A stretch of DNA of 64,000 nt from Zymoseptoria tritici IPO323 (taxonomy: Eukaryota > Ascomycota > Dothideomycetes > Mycosphaerellales > Mycosphaerellaceae): contig NC_018216.1 in NCBI RefSeq assembly GCF_000219625.1, positions 930,001 to 994,000 on the forward strand, read 5' to 3'. The notes under the pieces are model-generated. The model was not told the origin of the DNA. It did not search any database and saw nothing but the letters and a program-made list of their open reading frames with translations. Shown one piece after another: positions 32,885-42,876 of this stretch. How positions within the stretch are numbered: the first letter of the stretch is position 1; each line of letters begins with the position of its first letter. The translations under genes were made by a program, and so were the position numbers.

Positions 32885-33659
32885 ATGGCCGACGGCGACA
32901 TTCCCTCGTTCCCACCGGCACCACCGCTGCCGTTCATCGCGCGCTTCTATGGAACGGAAGAAGCAAAAGATCTCGAGGGTCGCACTCTTTCGCAGATTTT
33001 GAGATTCGACGATGAAAAGCTCGAGCGTTCGCACGACTACATACAAAATTTGTTCCCGGTTTGTTACCCAGCAGGGCCTGCCGTTGATCGATGCTAACAA
33101 CACCTCTGTAGCTTCCTGAACGCTCGCCCGTCAACCCCGATGCACCTCTGCTCGACCAAGCAACTCGCTCCGCATTCCTCTACAGTCCGGTGAGAAACCA
33201 TCTGCGCGCCCAACTACTCGAAGCTTTCAAGCGCATGGCGGCGTTTTACGGCTTCACCCTCGACACCAACGATACCACCGACAACCACGATGCCGCCAAA
33301 ACTGCCATCTCGTACCGCTATGCAATCACGCCAAGCCTGAACTTCTTCGCCAACGCGCGCCAAACCTGGCTGACCAGAGGGGACCACAATCATCTTCGTA
33401 TCACACGCATCATCAGGTATATCGGTCGCTCTGGAAAACAGGGTCAACAGTGCTGACAGCAGATAGGTGTCTCCGCATTCTTGGTCTGGAACCCGTGGCC
33501 CTGGCGTTTTATCAGGCTCTCATCGACAACTCCGGCGATGTGGTCAGTGCTCGGAGCAAGATGTACTGGCAGCGAGCGGCGGAGAGACCTTTGCACTTGC
33601 CACCCGCCGAGTCTGACGAGGACGCTACGGGGATCGAGTGGCTCAACGGCGTGAGCTGA
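32885..33659 (+). CDS. Opioid growth factor receptor (OGFr) N-terminal-domain protein
   Basis: Three exons (32885-33058, 33112-33416, 33467-33659) with 53-bp and 50-bp introns carrying GCTAAC and GCTGAC branch points; 223 aa. The domain order matches the OGFr conserved region: FIARFYGTEEAKDLEGRTLSQ, then HDYIQNLFP (usually HxYIQWLFP), then AFLYSPVRNHLRAQLLEAFKRMAAFYGF, then HNHLRITRIIRCLRILGLE. The function of fungal members is unknown; the name comes from a vertebrate nuclear-envelope protein. I start at MADGDIPSFPP (32885). Upstream in-frame ATGs (32663, 32732) would add an Arg/Ser-rich extension starting MRRFTLLSSSS that resembles a mitochondrial presequence, so an alternative longer product is possible. 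It converges with the NFKBIL1-like gene. Confidence 0.88.
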
Positions 33660-33981
33660 AGACCCGACAAAGAGTATAGCGGGCAGCTGCAAGGGTCATG
33701 GCGGCATGGTGCTGTTACGGCCTCACCGGGGGCGTCGGGACAACGCAATACTAACTCGCATACCAGACTGTACTCGGCGACCAGGCGAGCGAGGCGGCCA
33801 TCACCGAGAAAGAAGCCAGTAGATAGCTCGAGTGCTTTCTCTGGTCAGAGTACCACAGAACGTGGCTCGATGGGCTATGCGGAAGGCTGCCGGAGTTGGA
33901 AACCAAAGTTAACAGAGTCCGAGGCCTATAGCAGGCGTTCTACTATGTAGCCATATCACAAAGGCCTTCTCGGCAGGCGCA

Positions 33982-35178
33982 TCATCCCTGCTCGCGCTTC
34001 CTCTCCGCCTCAAGCAAGTCGTCGACCACATGGAAGATTCCGGTCACGACTTTCATCGTGCCTTCATCGACCCCACCACGAAATCTCTGTTGAATCTTGT
34101 CCGGATGCCACTTCACGCGTTCCGACTTGAGCGTCTGCATTATCGTCGGACCATCCTTTGATCTAGGCGCATTCCTCATGAATGACTCGATATTGGGTCT
34201 TGTGGCGGGTTTGGACTCTAGAACAGGCCAAGGTATTCGTTTCGCTGGTTTCACGACTGGCTCCGGTGCTCCATCTCCAGCATTAGGCACATTGGAAGCT
34301 TGCTCAAGATCAAGCTTGAGTTTGTCCCAAGCGGCAAGATATGTGCTCCAAGCATTCCGGTACTCGTCCTGACTCGAACCATCGGTCGAACGTTTGGAAG
34401 CACCACTGGGATCAATGACATACTCGTAGTCGTCCTCTCCATCGCTGTCGAGCCCAGCAAACTTGCTCGCACCGTCCTTGTGTGACCGCTCCCATGCCGC
34501 ACGCTCCTTGCGACGAATGAACTCCTCCCGCTTCCTGACCCTTTCTTCCTCGTCTTCCCTTTTCTGCTTCTCCTTCCGCTCCCGCTCGAGCACGATTTGT
34601 GGATTCTTCTTTTCCCACATGCGCATCTGGACGTATGCAGCGTATTGTTCGTCATTCATCTCCTCCAGTTCGCCTTTCGGCGTCTGTATAGTGGGTCGCG
34701 GGTAGACATGAATCGGCTGGCTGTAGACACTCTCCCAGTACGCTGCGCCTTCGTCGTCTGCCAGGGCGTCGAAGAGCGAGTCGCGGAATGCGGCGCTGGG
34801 ATCTTCGCGACCATCGTGCGTGGGTGTGACCGGCTCGCGAGCAAATGGATGTGCAGCACCGTGTCGAAACCCATCCTCTTGAGGTGGATCGTGCGATTTA
34901 TGTCTATGCTTTCGGTGCCTTCGTTCGCCATGCTCCCGTGATGAGCGTTTCCTCTTCCGAGGATCTGGTGTGCCGGACTTGAATCGAAATCTGGTGGACG
35001 GACCGTCGTCTGTTCTCTTTTCGTCGTCGCCTCCTGATCGCGACCTATCTTTGCTCATGCCATTGTGTCGGTCGATCTCTGCTTCCAGACTTGCCAGGAT
35101 AGCATCGTGGTCCACCGCGTCTCTCTGGCTCGCCAGACCGGCTTTCACTTGCCTCTTGCTCTCCTCAATAGACGGCAT
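33982..35178 (-). CDS. NFKBIL1-like protein with C-terminal J-like motif
   Basis: Single-exon 398-aa protein. Residues 40-110 are very basic and Arg/Lys/His-rich (KRKRSSREHGERRHRKHRHK), likely nuclear localisation. A Glu/Arg/Lys coiled-coil segment lies at about 195-245 (ERERKEKQKREDEEERVRKREEF). The C-terminus carries IPWPVLESKP and LKSERVKWHPDKIQQRFRG ... VTGIFHVVDDLLEAERKR. This is the hallmark of NF-kappa-B inhibitor-like protein 1 and its fungal homologues, a J-domain-like HPDK helix without a full J domain. Human NFKBIL1 has been linked to splicing. In fungi the role is not established. Stop to stop distance to the convergent OGFr-like gene is about 320 bp. Confidence 0.8.
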   Translation of the reverse strand: MPSIEESKRQVKAGLASQRDAVDHDAILASLEAEIDRHNGMSKDRSRSGGDDEKRTDDGPSTRFRFKSGTPDPRKRKRSSREHGERRHRKHRHKSHDPPQEDGFRHGAAHPFAREPVTPTHDGREDPSAAFRDSLFDALADDEGAAYWESVYSQPIHVYPRPTIQTPKGELEEMNDEQYAAYVQMRMWEKKNPQIVLERERKEKQKREDEEERVRKREEFIRRKERAAWERSHKDGASKFAGLDSDGEDDYEYVIDPSGASKRSTDGSSQDEYRNAWSTYLAAWDKLKLDLEQASNVPNAGDGAPEPVVKPAKRIPWPVLESKPATRPNIESFMRNAPRSKDGPTIMQTLKSERVKWHPDKIQQRFRGGVDEGTMKVVTGIFHVVDDLLEAERKREQG

Positions 35179-35546
35179 CGTGGCAGTCCTGCAACGCTTG
35201 GCCTCGCGATTGACATGTCGAAGTCGTTCGAGCGATTTGCCGGGTTCGAATCTAGGGGCGGGTCATTGGTGAGGTGAAGAAGTGAACGTGAGCTGCAAAC
35301 TTGGAGGCTCAGATCGGCACGTGAAGAATGACGCAACACTGGAGCGGTAGCGGGCGGGAAAGTTTCGGCGCGATCCGAGATAGTCCGAACCTTAACTTCG
35401 TTAGTATTGTCGAGAAGCGACGAAAGCAGACAATCGTTCCTACAGAAAGCACATTATCACTTGAATGTCAGAGGTCTACGATGAGTCCTCACCATCGCCA
35501 CACTCTCCTTGGCTACTTGGCTTGATATCGTGCGGATCCTGCAATC

Positions 35547-36475
35547 ATGCCACGTCCGACAGTCGTCGATAAGCACTTCGACTCCACAGGGGCGTCAAAC
35601 GATCTTCCGACCAACGAAGACCAACACCCTTTCACGACCTTGCGCAGACGAGAGCGCGCAGACAGCAATGACGAGTCTAGCGAGCAAGATGAAGACACCA
35701 AACCGGTCCCATTCGATCCGACTCTTCTTCCCAAGGGATCCCGCGACCTCTCCTTCATCGGCGTCCAAGCCTTCTTCCTGGGAACCGTCTTTGCAAGCTG
35801 TGCCATCGGGGCTATCTACTTTCTTAGCATTGGCTCGACCTTGTGGAGGCTGCCAATCTTCTTCGTGTGTCTAAGCATTTTCCATTTCCTGGAGTACTAC
35901 ACGACAGCACGGTACAACGTGCCAGCGTGTCGAGCATCCAGCTTCCTGCTATTCAACAACGGCAGTGCCTATGCATCTGCACACGGCGCGGCCTCAATCG
36001 AGATTGCGATTTCGGCACTCTTTCCAGCCTACCAAAGCTGGCTAGTCCGTTCGTGGACCATTACTGCAGGTCTGATAGCGATCATTGTTGGACAGATCGT
36101 TCGAAGCATCGCGATGAAGCAGGCCGGTACAAACTTCAACCACATCGTGGCAACGGAGCGGAAGGAAACACATCAATTGGTGACTAGCGGGATTTATGGA
36201 TATCTCCGACATCCGAGCTACTTCGGATTCTTCTGGTGGGCTCTCGGTACCCAATTTCTCGTTGGGAACAAAGTGTGTGCTGTGGGTTATGCTGTTGCAC
36301 TTTGGAGCTTCTTCAACAAGCGCACCTTCGGTAAGCAATCGACATTGTGACTGCTAATGCCAACTTGTGCTGACCTTCGGACCTAGTCGAGGAGAAGTTC
36401 TTGGTCAATTTCTTTGGGAAGCAGTACGAAGAATACAAGAAACGAACTGGAACCATGATCCCTTTCATTCGATAG
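35547..36475 (+). CDS. STE14: Protein-S-isoprenylcysteine O-methyltransferase (Ste14/ICMT)
   Basis: Two exons (35547-36330, 36387-36475; 56-bp intron) give 290 aa. Residues 1-65 are acidic and disordered. Several membrane segments follow (FIGVQAFFLGTVFASCAIGAIYF, LWRLPIFFVCLSIFHFLEYY and others). The ICMT signature is near the C-terminus: GIYGYLRHPSYFGFFWWALGTQ, then KRTF and, after the intron, VEEKFLVNFFGKQYEEYKKRT, with the conserved paired Glu and YxxY/K elements. The enzyme methylates the C-terminal farnesyl or geranylgeranyl cysteine of CaaX proteins such as Ras and mating factors at the ER membrane, using S-adenosylmethionine. Length fits fungal Ste14 with a longer N-terminus. Confidence 0.95.
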
Positions 36476-36574
36476 CGCTAACGACTATAGACATTGAAAT
36501 GCAAGGGGTCCACCCGTGTACTATCCACTGCTCATCTATTACCTGTAATTGACGGGGTGATTTGCCACATAAGA

Positions 36575-37420
36575 TCACATGAAACCGGTTCCTGTCGACT
36601 CAGTGATTCCACCGTCAACCACTAGTGGATGACTCGTGATATATTTCGAAGCCTCACTGCTCAGAAAGACCACAGCATTGGCAACATCAAAACCATCTCC
36701 CATTCTTCTCATCGGCACATTATGCTGCGTTATCTTCCTGGCCACTTCCTGATCTTCTTCCCTCTCACTCATCGCCAAGGTTTCAACAAGAGGCGTATAC
36801 ATCAAGCCGGGCACCACGCAGTTCATTCGCACGCCCCTTGAAGCATACATACATCCACTTGCTTTGGTGTATTGTATCACCGCCGCTTTGGCGGTGGCAT
36901 ACGCGATTTGCGGCTTGCCGATATATCGCATTGCGGTGATGGATGCATTGTTGATGATCGATCCGGCGCCTTGTTTCTCCATGATGGGCAAGACCAGTCG
37001 GCAACAACGGAAGACGCTGTTCAGATTGAGATCGATCTGCTTCTGCCACAACTCTTCGGAAATGCTAGCCGGGTCACCGGGCGCCGTCATGCCAACGTTG
37101 TTGTATAAGATGTCAATACGGCCATGTTTGTCCATCACGGCCTTGACGAGCTGCTCAATGTCAGAGATGCTCGTCATATCGGCGCTCATCACATCGCAGA
37201 TGGCATTCGGATTGTCTTGCAGCAGCCTTTGCTTTGTGTACTCGGCTGCTTTGAGGTTCAGATCGCATCCAAACACCTTGACTCCGTTGTGGCTCAGCAG
37301 ACGTGCCGTTGCGGCTCCATTGCCCCAAGTCGGCGAGTTCTCGATGCCGACCTGACCGATTCCTGTAATCAAGGCTACTTTGCCTTGTAGGTCTGGGTAG
37401 ACAGGAAACTGGGAAGTCAT
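36575..37420 (-). CDS. Short-chain dehydrogenase/reductase (classical SDR)
   Basis: Single-exon 281-aa protein. The cofactor motif is VALITGIGQVGIENSPTWGNGAA (about 15-37), a version of TGxxxGxG lengthened by several residues between the first and last glycines. Further SDR landmarks are ADMTSISDIEQ, NNVG at 107-110, and the catalytic Ser160, Tyr174 and Lys178 in NNASITAM and YATAKAA. The C-terminal VDGGITES closes the substrate loop. GCDLN after beta-2 (about 51-55) has an acidic residue typical of NAD(H) preference. The substrate cannot be read from sequence; it resembles bacterial and fungal 3-oxoacyl-ACP reductase/glucose dehydrogenase-type SDRs. It converges with STE14 and is divergent from the DUF1907 gene. 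Confidence 0.92.
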   Translation of the reverse strand: MTSQFPVYPDLQGKVALITGIGQVGIENSPTWGNGAATARLLSHNGVKVFGCDLNLKAAEYTKQRLLQDNPNAICDVMSADMTSISDIEQLVKAVMDKHGRIDILYNNVGMTAPGDPASISEELWQKQIDLNLNSVFRCCRLVLPIMEKQGAGSIINNASITAMRYIGKPQIAYATAKAAVIQYTKASGCMYASRGVRMNCVVPGLMYTPLVETLAMSEREEDQEVARKITQHNVPMRRMGDGFDVANAVVFLSSEASKYITSHPLVVDGGITESTGTGFM

Positions 37421-38041
37421 CGCCGTCTGGATCCAGGTTATATGAACGGGCAGCCTGCGTCTTGGAGTGCACGCGAAGAGAGATGCTGAGGCAGGTTATT
37501 AGACGATTCAAATTCCCTCGGAAGCGGATCGAAGCTGACAGAGGCCGTTGCAGACATGTAAGAATGAGGAGACCTCGAGACGAGCAGCATGCAGTAACAA
37601 ACCTTGTTACTTGACTCCATCGCTGCCTGCAGCGACGTCAAGAGCGGGCGAAGAATGTCCTTACTAGAGCTTCACTCCACTTCGGAAGAGGGGTCGCACT
37701 CCAAGACCCGAGGATGAGTACAGCACGCCAATGTTTACTGAACCAATTCAGCGATATCGGAGTACATCGAACGTCGATCATGGAACCGATGCATGATGAA
37801 ACATTGATCAGGAGAAGAGCAAGGTCGGCAAAAAGGCAATGAGATCCCCGCACGACGCTCCTCCACGTTGAACCTCACCGCCACAGCTCAGTGTTGAACA
37901 TTAGCCAGCTGGATATTGGATGGAATCTCCATGCTGGTCAGGCTGTCGACAATAGCACTCCATTTAGGCACAAGGGCACATCGACTGGCACTAAGAGTCC
38001 ATCCAACGACAGCCCAGTTCCAGGGCACGACCAAAGCAAGC
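37421..38041. other. Divergent promoter between SDR and DUF1907 genes
   Basis: A 620-bp intergenic region between divergent start codons. No gene or repeat was seen, and it probably contains both promoters. Confidence 0.5.
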
Positions 38042-39112
38042 ATGAAGACCACATCACATACCCTATCGCCACCTTCTCTGGAAGAGCTCGCCCAAGTCCT
38101 GAGTCCGGCACTAAAGGCCAACTTCAAAACATCCTCAGTTACAGTGGAACGATGCCCGGACCTACGAAAACCTCCCTATCACCTTGCAACAGAAGGTCTC
38201 TCAGGCCAAGAGTCTGTAGCAGACATCGGAGGTCAACCAAATCTCTTTCCTCAACCTCGACTCGAATGCAAATACTCCCTGCTAGAGATCGCTAAAGAGA
38301 TGGAGATGAGCGGATCGAAAGGCCAGCTGCTGGGAGCAGGAGCTGGTCCCTTTCACGTCATCGGCATGAACTCAGAGCTCTCACCAAATCTCAGCTGGGA
38401 GAAATCCTTTGACAATGTCAACAATCTCACGTATTACACGAAAATTGAAGAGGACCATGGGAAACCCATCGCGAGATGCGAAAAGAGCCCTTGCGCGGAC
38501 TGTGCCTTGATGTAAGCAAGCAAGTACGGGCATGTCTTGAAGTGGAGCCTATCCAACCCCATGAATGTCTCATGCATGTGTTGACTGCGAAACAGGATGA
38601 ACTTGTATGGCTCAACCGGAAACTCAGGGCCTGTGCTGAAAATCACCGCTCGAACTCGAACCGGCTCGCAGAAGTCCTTTACAGAATGCATTCGCCGCGC
38701 TCTCTTCGACAAGTACGGCGACGCTCATCCGATCAGCATCGGCGGCGTGTTTGTAATGAAGACCGGCAAAGCCCAATTCCACGTCATGCCTGACTTCCCG
38801 CCCGCGGAGCAACTTCCCTGGACTGAAGGATCACAGGTGAATGACTGGCTGACATGGCATGAGTTCATCGCACCCATCGTGTGTCTCACAGTCTTCCACT
38901 CCGCGGATCCAGGGAAGAAGTTGGGCCTGCGAATGGAGCATACGCATTGTTTCACCGTCGATGGCACGAATCAGGGTGGCCATTACCATCACGATTTGGA
39001 TGTGGGTGAGGGCGTGGAGGATGTGGAGTATGAAGCGTATTTCAATGCGGCGAAGATGCTGTATCGGATTGATAAGCCGGAAGTGACGCTGGAGCGGGGT
39101 CTGCATGATTGA
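38042..39112 (+). CDS. DUF1907 / C11orf54-like putative ester hydrolase
   Basis: Two exons (38042-38511, 38596-39112; 84-bp intron) give 328 aa. The protein aligns by eye with the C11orf54 (PTD012) family. Landmarks are LKANFKTSSVTVERCPDLRKPPYHLA at the start, GAGAGPFHVIGMNSEL, CEKSPCADCALM across the intron, TRTGSQKSF, and near the C-terminus the metal-binding cluster HTHCF...GGHYHHD. In the human protein structure three His of this cluster bind zinc and ester hydrolase activity on model substrates is reported. The physiological substrate is unknown. I chose the start at MKTTSHTLSPP (38042); an in-frame ATG at 37916 would add 42 residues that do not look conserved. Confidence 0.88.
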
Positions 39113-39203
39113 GGGTCGAATTGATACCTCTTGGACGCGTCTCTGATCTGGACTATTTCAAACATCATTGACCACTGTGAAAGTGTCTCAACTTACATCA
39201 TTT

Positions 39204-40903
39204 TTACTCCCTCCAATACCTTCCATGCTTCGGCCACTCTCCGACCCACTCCTTCAACTGCGCCACAACGCAATCGATAACCTCCTTCGCCCCTGCATTG
39301 ACTGCTCCATTCATGGTAATCAAGTCACTTGTATGAAAACCTCCAGGCACGACCAATACCGGCACTTCATTGGTACTCTGCAATGGTCCGCCAGGCCTCA
39401 GATCAGACGACGACACTCCCGATTCTCTCCACGGATCATACCCGCCGTTGACGTAGATCAACCGCGTTGTATTGGTAATGTCCCACCCGCCCGTGTAGGC
39501 ATTGACATCCTCTTCCGTGACGCCTTTGGCGATGCCGTACGTCTCTCCATCCGGACCGGCTGGGAAATAGAGGCCGCACATGCGGATCCAGTATTCTGGC
39601 GTCACGAGGCGGGATACAATGCTCGGGCGATCTGCTGGCGCGCCCGTCTGCCAGTATCCGAAGGGTTCATTGCAGGTCATATAGACCCATTGTCGGTCGA
39701 CTGTATTGCTCAGACTCGTGTCGGTGAACATCGGTGAATCAGGGTTGTAGGTATCGAAACACTCCGTGTTGTTTTCACCGTGGAAGTAGTCGTACGATTC
39801 GCAGTATCCGGGCAGTTGGACTTCTTTGAACCACTTCGCGTAGCCGGCGAGTGCCTTTTCGACTCCGACACCGGAAGGACCTGCAACGCTCGATCCGGTG
39901 GCGTTGACGCTGTCTTCGACGTAGTCGCACCACGTGAAGAAGCCGCTGGTGTTGTAGAACTGATTTCCCTGCCATAGCCAAGGACCATTTTCCAGGGCGG
40001 CCATGAAGTCGTCGTTATGACTGACGTCCTGCAGTCCAAAGAGGGCCTTCAATTCCTTGGCTTCGTCTTCCGTGCCGTTGATAAGGATGTTGTCCATGTG
40101 GTCAATTACCAAGGAGACGTCTTGACTGCAATTCTTCGGCATGCCTTGTTGTACAGGAAGGAAGTAAGACCAGTAGTCAGAGATGGCTTGTACAGGCGCG
40201 CTCGATGCATGGTATGCCCAGTATGTTCCAGGGTCAACGGAAGCAGTCCAGGCGGAGAGGGCACCAGAGTATGAGCCGCCCATCGTCACCCAGGGAACAT
40301 CTTTGGCATTGCTGGGGTGGCGTTTGGAGGCGAAGGGGAGTTCAACGGTGCGGGCGAAGTAGGTCAGGTCTTTGATGGAGTTTTCGAGGGTGAGATATCT
40401 GAGATTGGCGGTAGTGAGGTCGCTGAAGGGGCTGGAAACACCCCAGTACTAGTTGCAAGAGGATCAGCTATGCTCTTCAAACGAGCTGCATGTTTTATGC
40501 TTTCGAGGAGACTTACACGGTGTTCGAGCACGATGGTCGCGGCGCCAATCTCTTGGGCGAGGACGCCGGTTGTACGATTCGTGGTGAGATAGCTGGTGTA
40601 TCTTGTTGCATTGACTTCGCCTGGGGTGAAGAGGATGACCGGGGATCCGGGGCCTTTCCAGTATGTCGTATCGTAGAAGAAGAACTGTTCAAATGTGCCC
40701 AAGCTCGGGTTGCTGTGGTCGATGAGTTGAGCGAAAGTAGCGTTCAATGACCCAGGTTTTGGAGGAGTTCCAGTTAAATGCTGTGAATTGCATCCTCCGT
40801 AGGGATAGCCACCGTTCCAATCCCATTTTCCAGGTCGGTCATGGTGACCATTGTGGGCTTCTACTGCTGCTGCTCCAGCGAGCAAAGCAAGACCAAACCT
40901 CAT
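39204..40903 (-). CDS. Secreted serine peptidase, family S28 (prolyl carboxypeptidase-like)
   Basis: Two exons (40517-40903, 39204-40448; 68-bp intron) give 543 aa. Signal peptide MRFGLALLAGAAAVEA. FEQFFFYDTTYWKGPGSPVILFTPGE, IVLEHR and, right after the intron, YWGVSSPFSDLTTANLRYLT are standard S28 blocks. The nucleophile lies in GGSYSG. The acid and base are expected at NGGYDPWRESG (Asp) and PGGFHTSD (His). Many N-glycosylation sequons (NAT, NRT, NTS, NGT and others) support secretion. Fungal S28 enzymes act at acidic pH and cleave after proline. The left LTR of copia element B starts about 650 bp upstream of the start codon. Confidence 0.93.
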
Positions 40904-41552
40904 GCTGAATAATGGTACGTGTGTGCTGATGGTGTTTGTGCGTATGAAGGAAAATCTGTAAAACTCACAGCGAGGGAAAGGACCTACCTTCTTATCATCT
41001 CACCTTCTAGAGCGGCATGTCGACACTGCTCATTGCACAGTGCAACGCGCAATGCAAGAGAAGTGGGCCTTCTGCATATGCTCCTTCCTATTGCGAATAA
41101 GGCGGGAGATTGTGCAGTCCAAAAGCGGTCGAAAAAGCAGTGTCGTCGATCATCTCTGCCGAGGGTGGAACGTGACTTCCAGAGGGTATTGGTCGATGTG
41201 ACGCTGTGAAGGCGACATGGCCAACCGAATCGTAGGACGAGCTTCTCGTGCATGCGCCGTGTATCCATGGATATGTGCACAAGCTACATCATGCATGGAG
41301 GTGTGTGATCAAGCAGTATCTTCGGTGTACAAGCACTGCCCGAGTATTGGACAAGCTCTCGTGGATCGGCATAGCTTGTATTGTAGAACTAAAGTTGACG
41401 AGCGGTGAGGTCGGAGACCGGACAACTCTTTTACTCACGCGGCGTTGATTCTTTCATCTCGTAGAGTCTGCATGCAGAGATAGAAGGACGAGGGTAGAAG
41501 GTAGCAACCATCCAGAGCCTTTCATGATGACTAAGCGTTTTTACGACCAATG
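40904..41552. other. Promoter region of the S28 peptidase gene
   Basis: About 650 bp between the S28 start codon and element B. Short open frames only; no RNA or repeat seen. Confidence 0.4.
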
Positions 41553-41557
41553 GATCC
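41553..41557. repeat. Target-site duplication of element B, left copy (GATCC)
   Basis: GATCC precedes the left LTR and is repeated at 47916-47920 after the right LTR. Confidence 0.95.
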
Positions 41558-41728
41558 TGTTGTGATTGGACTTAAGCTGAGTGGAAGAAGACCTCTAATT
41601 AGTAGGTATATATTGTCATGCAGAGAGAATCTTAAGTGTAAGATTCTTACTTTAGCTATCTGTGTGTAGGAATGCCTTAGCACTAGTTACGTGCACTTTA
41701 CTAATAGTTAGTCTAATAATCTACAACA
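41558..41728 (-). repeat. 3' LTR of element B
   Basis: 171 bp, starting TGTTGTGATTGG and ending CTACAACA on the plus strand. The outer edge keeps TGA and TGG (to 41584) and one TCA at 41616-41618. The inner part is converted. Confidence 0.95.
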
Positions 41729-41735
41729 CTCCCCT
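41729..41735 (-). other. Polypurine tract of element B
   Basis: CTCCCCT on the plus strand is AGGGGAG on the element's coding strand, directly 5' of its 3' LTR as in element A. Confidence 0.75.
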
Positions 41736-42771
41736 ATTAGCAGCTGCATTATTACGAGCTGTCTGTTACCTAAATATAGTAGGTATTTACCTACTACGTA
41801 GCTAGTGCTCGGCTTTAGCTTGTTAAAAAGCATCTTCTTCTAGCTTTTTTATTCCTCTACTTTATAATCTACATCTCTTATCTATTTAGCTAACTTATTA
41901 GCTAATCTATTATCTATCCCTTATAGCTATTAACAATATAATCTATATTACTAGTTATAGCTTCTAGAAGAAGAGCAGCTTTCTCTGTCCCTAGGAAAAC
42001 CTTCTAGCAAGTTATCGATAAAGCAAGAGCTGTTAGTAGTAGAGATCTCCTATAGATCTACAAAGATAGTTCTGTAGCATATTAAACTATATATTAACTT
42101 ATTAGAGAAGAGATAAATCGATACTATAACAGAGTAAATGTTAGGGCTTAGAGTCCCTTCTCTTTTATAGCTTACTTTAATAGGTTTATAGCTAAGCTTA
42201 ATAAGGATCTCCTTACTACAGACCTTATTAATATAGTAATAGAGGAGCTGTATAACCTAAGGGAGTAGGCCTTCCTAGTAGAAAACTACCCTAGTTTAAT
42301 AACTCCTAATCCTTAGGGATTTGTATTATACTATAACTAGACTCCTCTTAGCTAAATATTAAGCTCTAATAAGGCAGAGATAAAGTAGTAGTTAGTAGTA
42401 TAGCATCCTATATATATTCTCCTTAAAATCCCTTCTTCCCTAATAGAAACTAACATTCTCTTAGGCTTTAAGTTAAGATTCTAGGGGAATTAGCTTAGTC
42501 TTTTAGTAGTAGTTCTAGGGGGGCAGGCTATAGGTTCTAGGACATGCTCTAATACTTTTAGGTTTTTATAGAAAAGTTTTCCTTTAGCTAGGTGTTTTTC
42601 TTATAGTTTCTTAGATGCTTTTATAGAGGTATGTAGTTGCCTCCTTTCCTTTATATAGATAAGAATAACATAAGTATTCTAAGTATTGTGCTTCTTAGTT
42701 TTGTAACAAATAAAATAGTATAATTCTAGGGAGGGAATCCTTCTTAGGTAGGAATACAGGTACTAAGGCAT
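41734..42771 (-). pseudogene. Possible extra reading frame between pol and 3' LTR of element B
   Basis: Counterpart of the 31069-32106 frame in element A, at the same distance from the LTR and with the same interval length. It has many TAA/TAG and no recognised domain. The antisense strand of this interval also reads open over long stretches if TAG is treated as former Trp, so the coding strand is not settled by openness alone. Confidence 0.35.
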
Positions 42772-42804
42772 AAATTTAAGAGCAATTTCCCTCTTCTTAT
42801 TAAG

Positions 42805-42876
42805 GGCTAGTTAGTCTAGTAGTATAATTTCTAACTACAAATTAGAAGGTTACAGGTTTAATTCCTATATCAGCCT
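42805..42876 (+). pseudogene. tRNA-Cys-like sequence embedded in element B (mutated)
   Basis: 72 nt matching the tRNA-like sequence of element A: GGCTAGT start, CTACAAA anticodon loop, TTTAATT T-loop and ATCAGCC end. This copy keeps TCA at 42870-42872 where A has TTA, but has CCTATA where A has CCTGTA. The two copies together support an original with a standard acceptor stem and a GCA anticodon. Confidence 0.65.

Noticed and set aside
35228..35250. GGTTCGAATCT resembling a tRNA B box
   Set aside because: The flanking bases do not form a T-arm stem and there is no anticodon arm upstream; it lies in the promoter of the NFKBIL1-like gene.
41734..42771. Antisense open frame (plus strand) opposite the extra frame of element B
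   Set aside because: It reads open only if TAG is taken as former Trp. Loss of TGA on both strands makes such openness expected, and the sense frame has an ATG and Gln-only stops.
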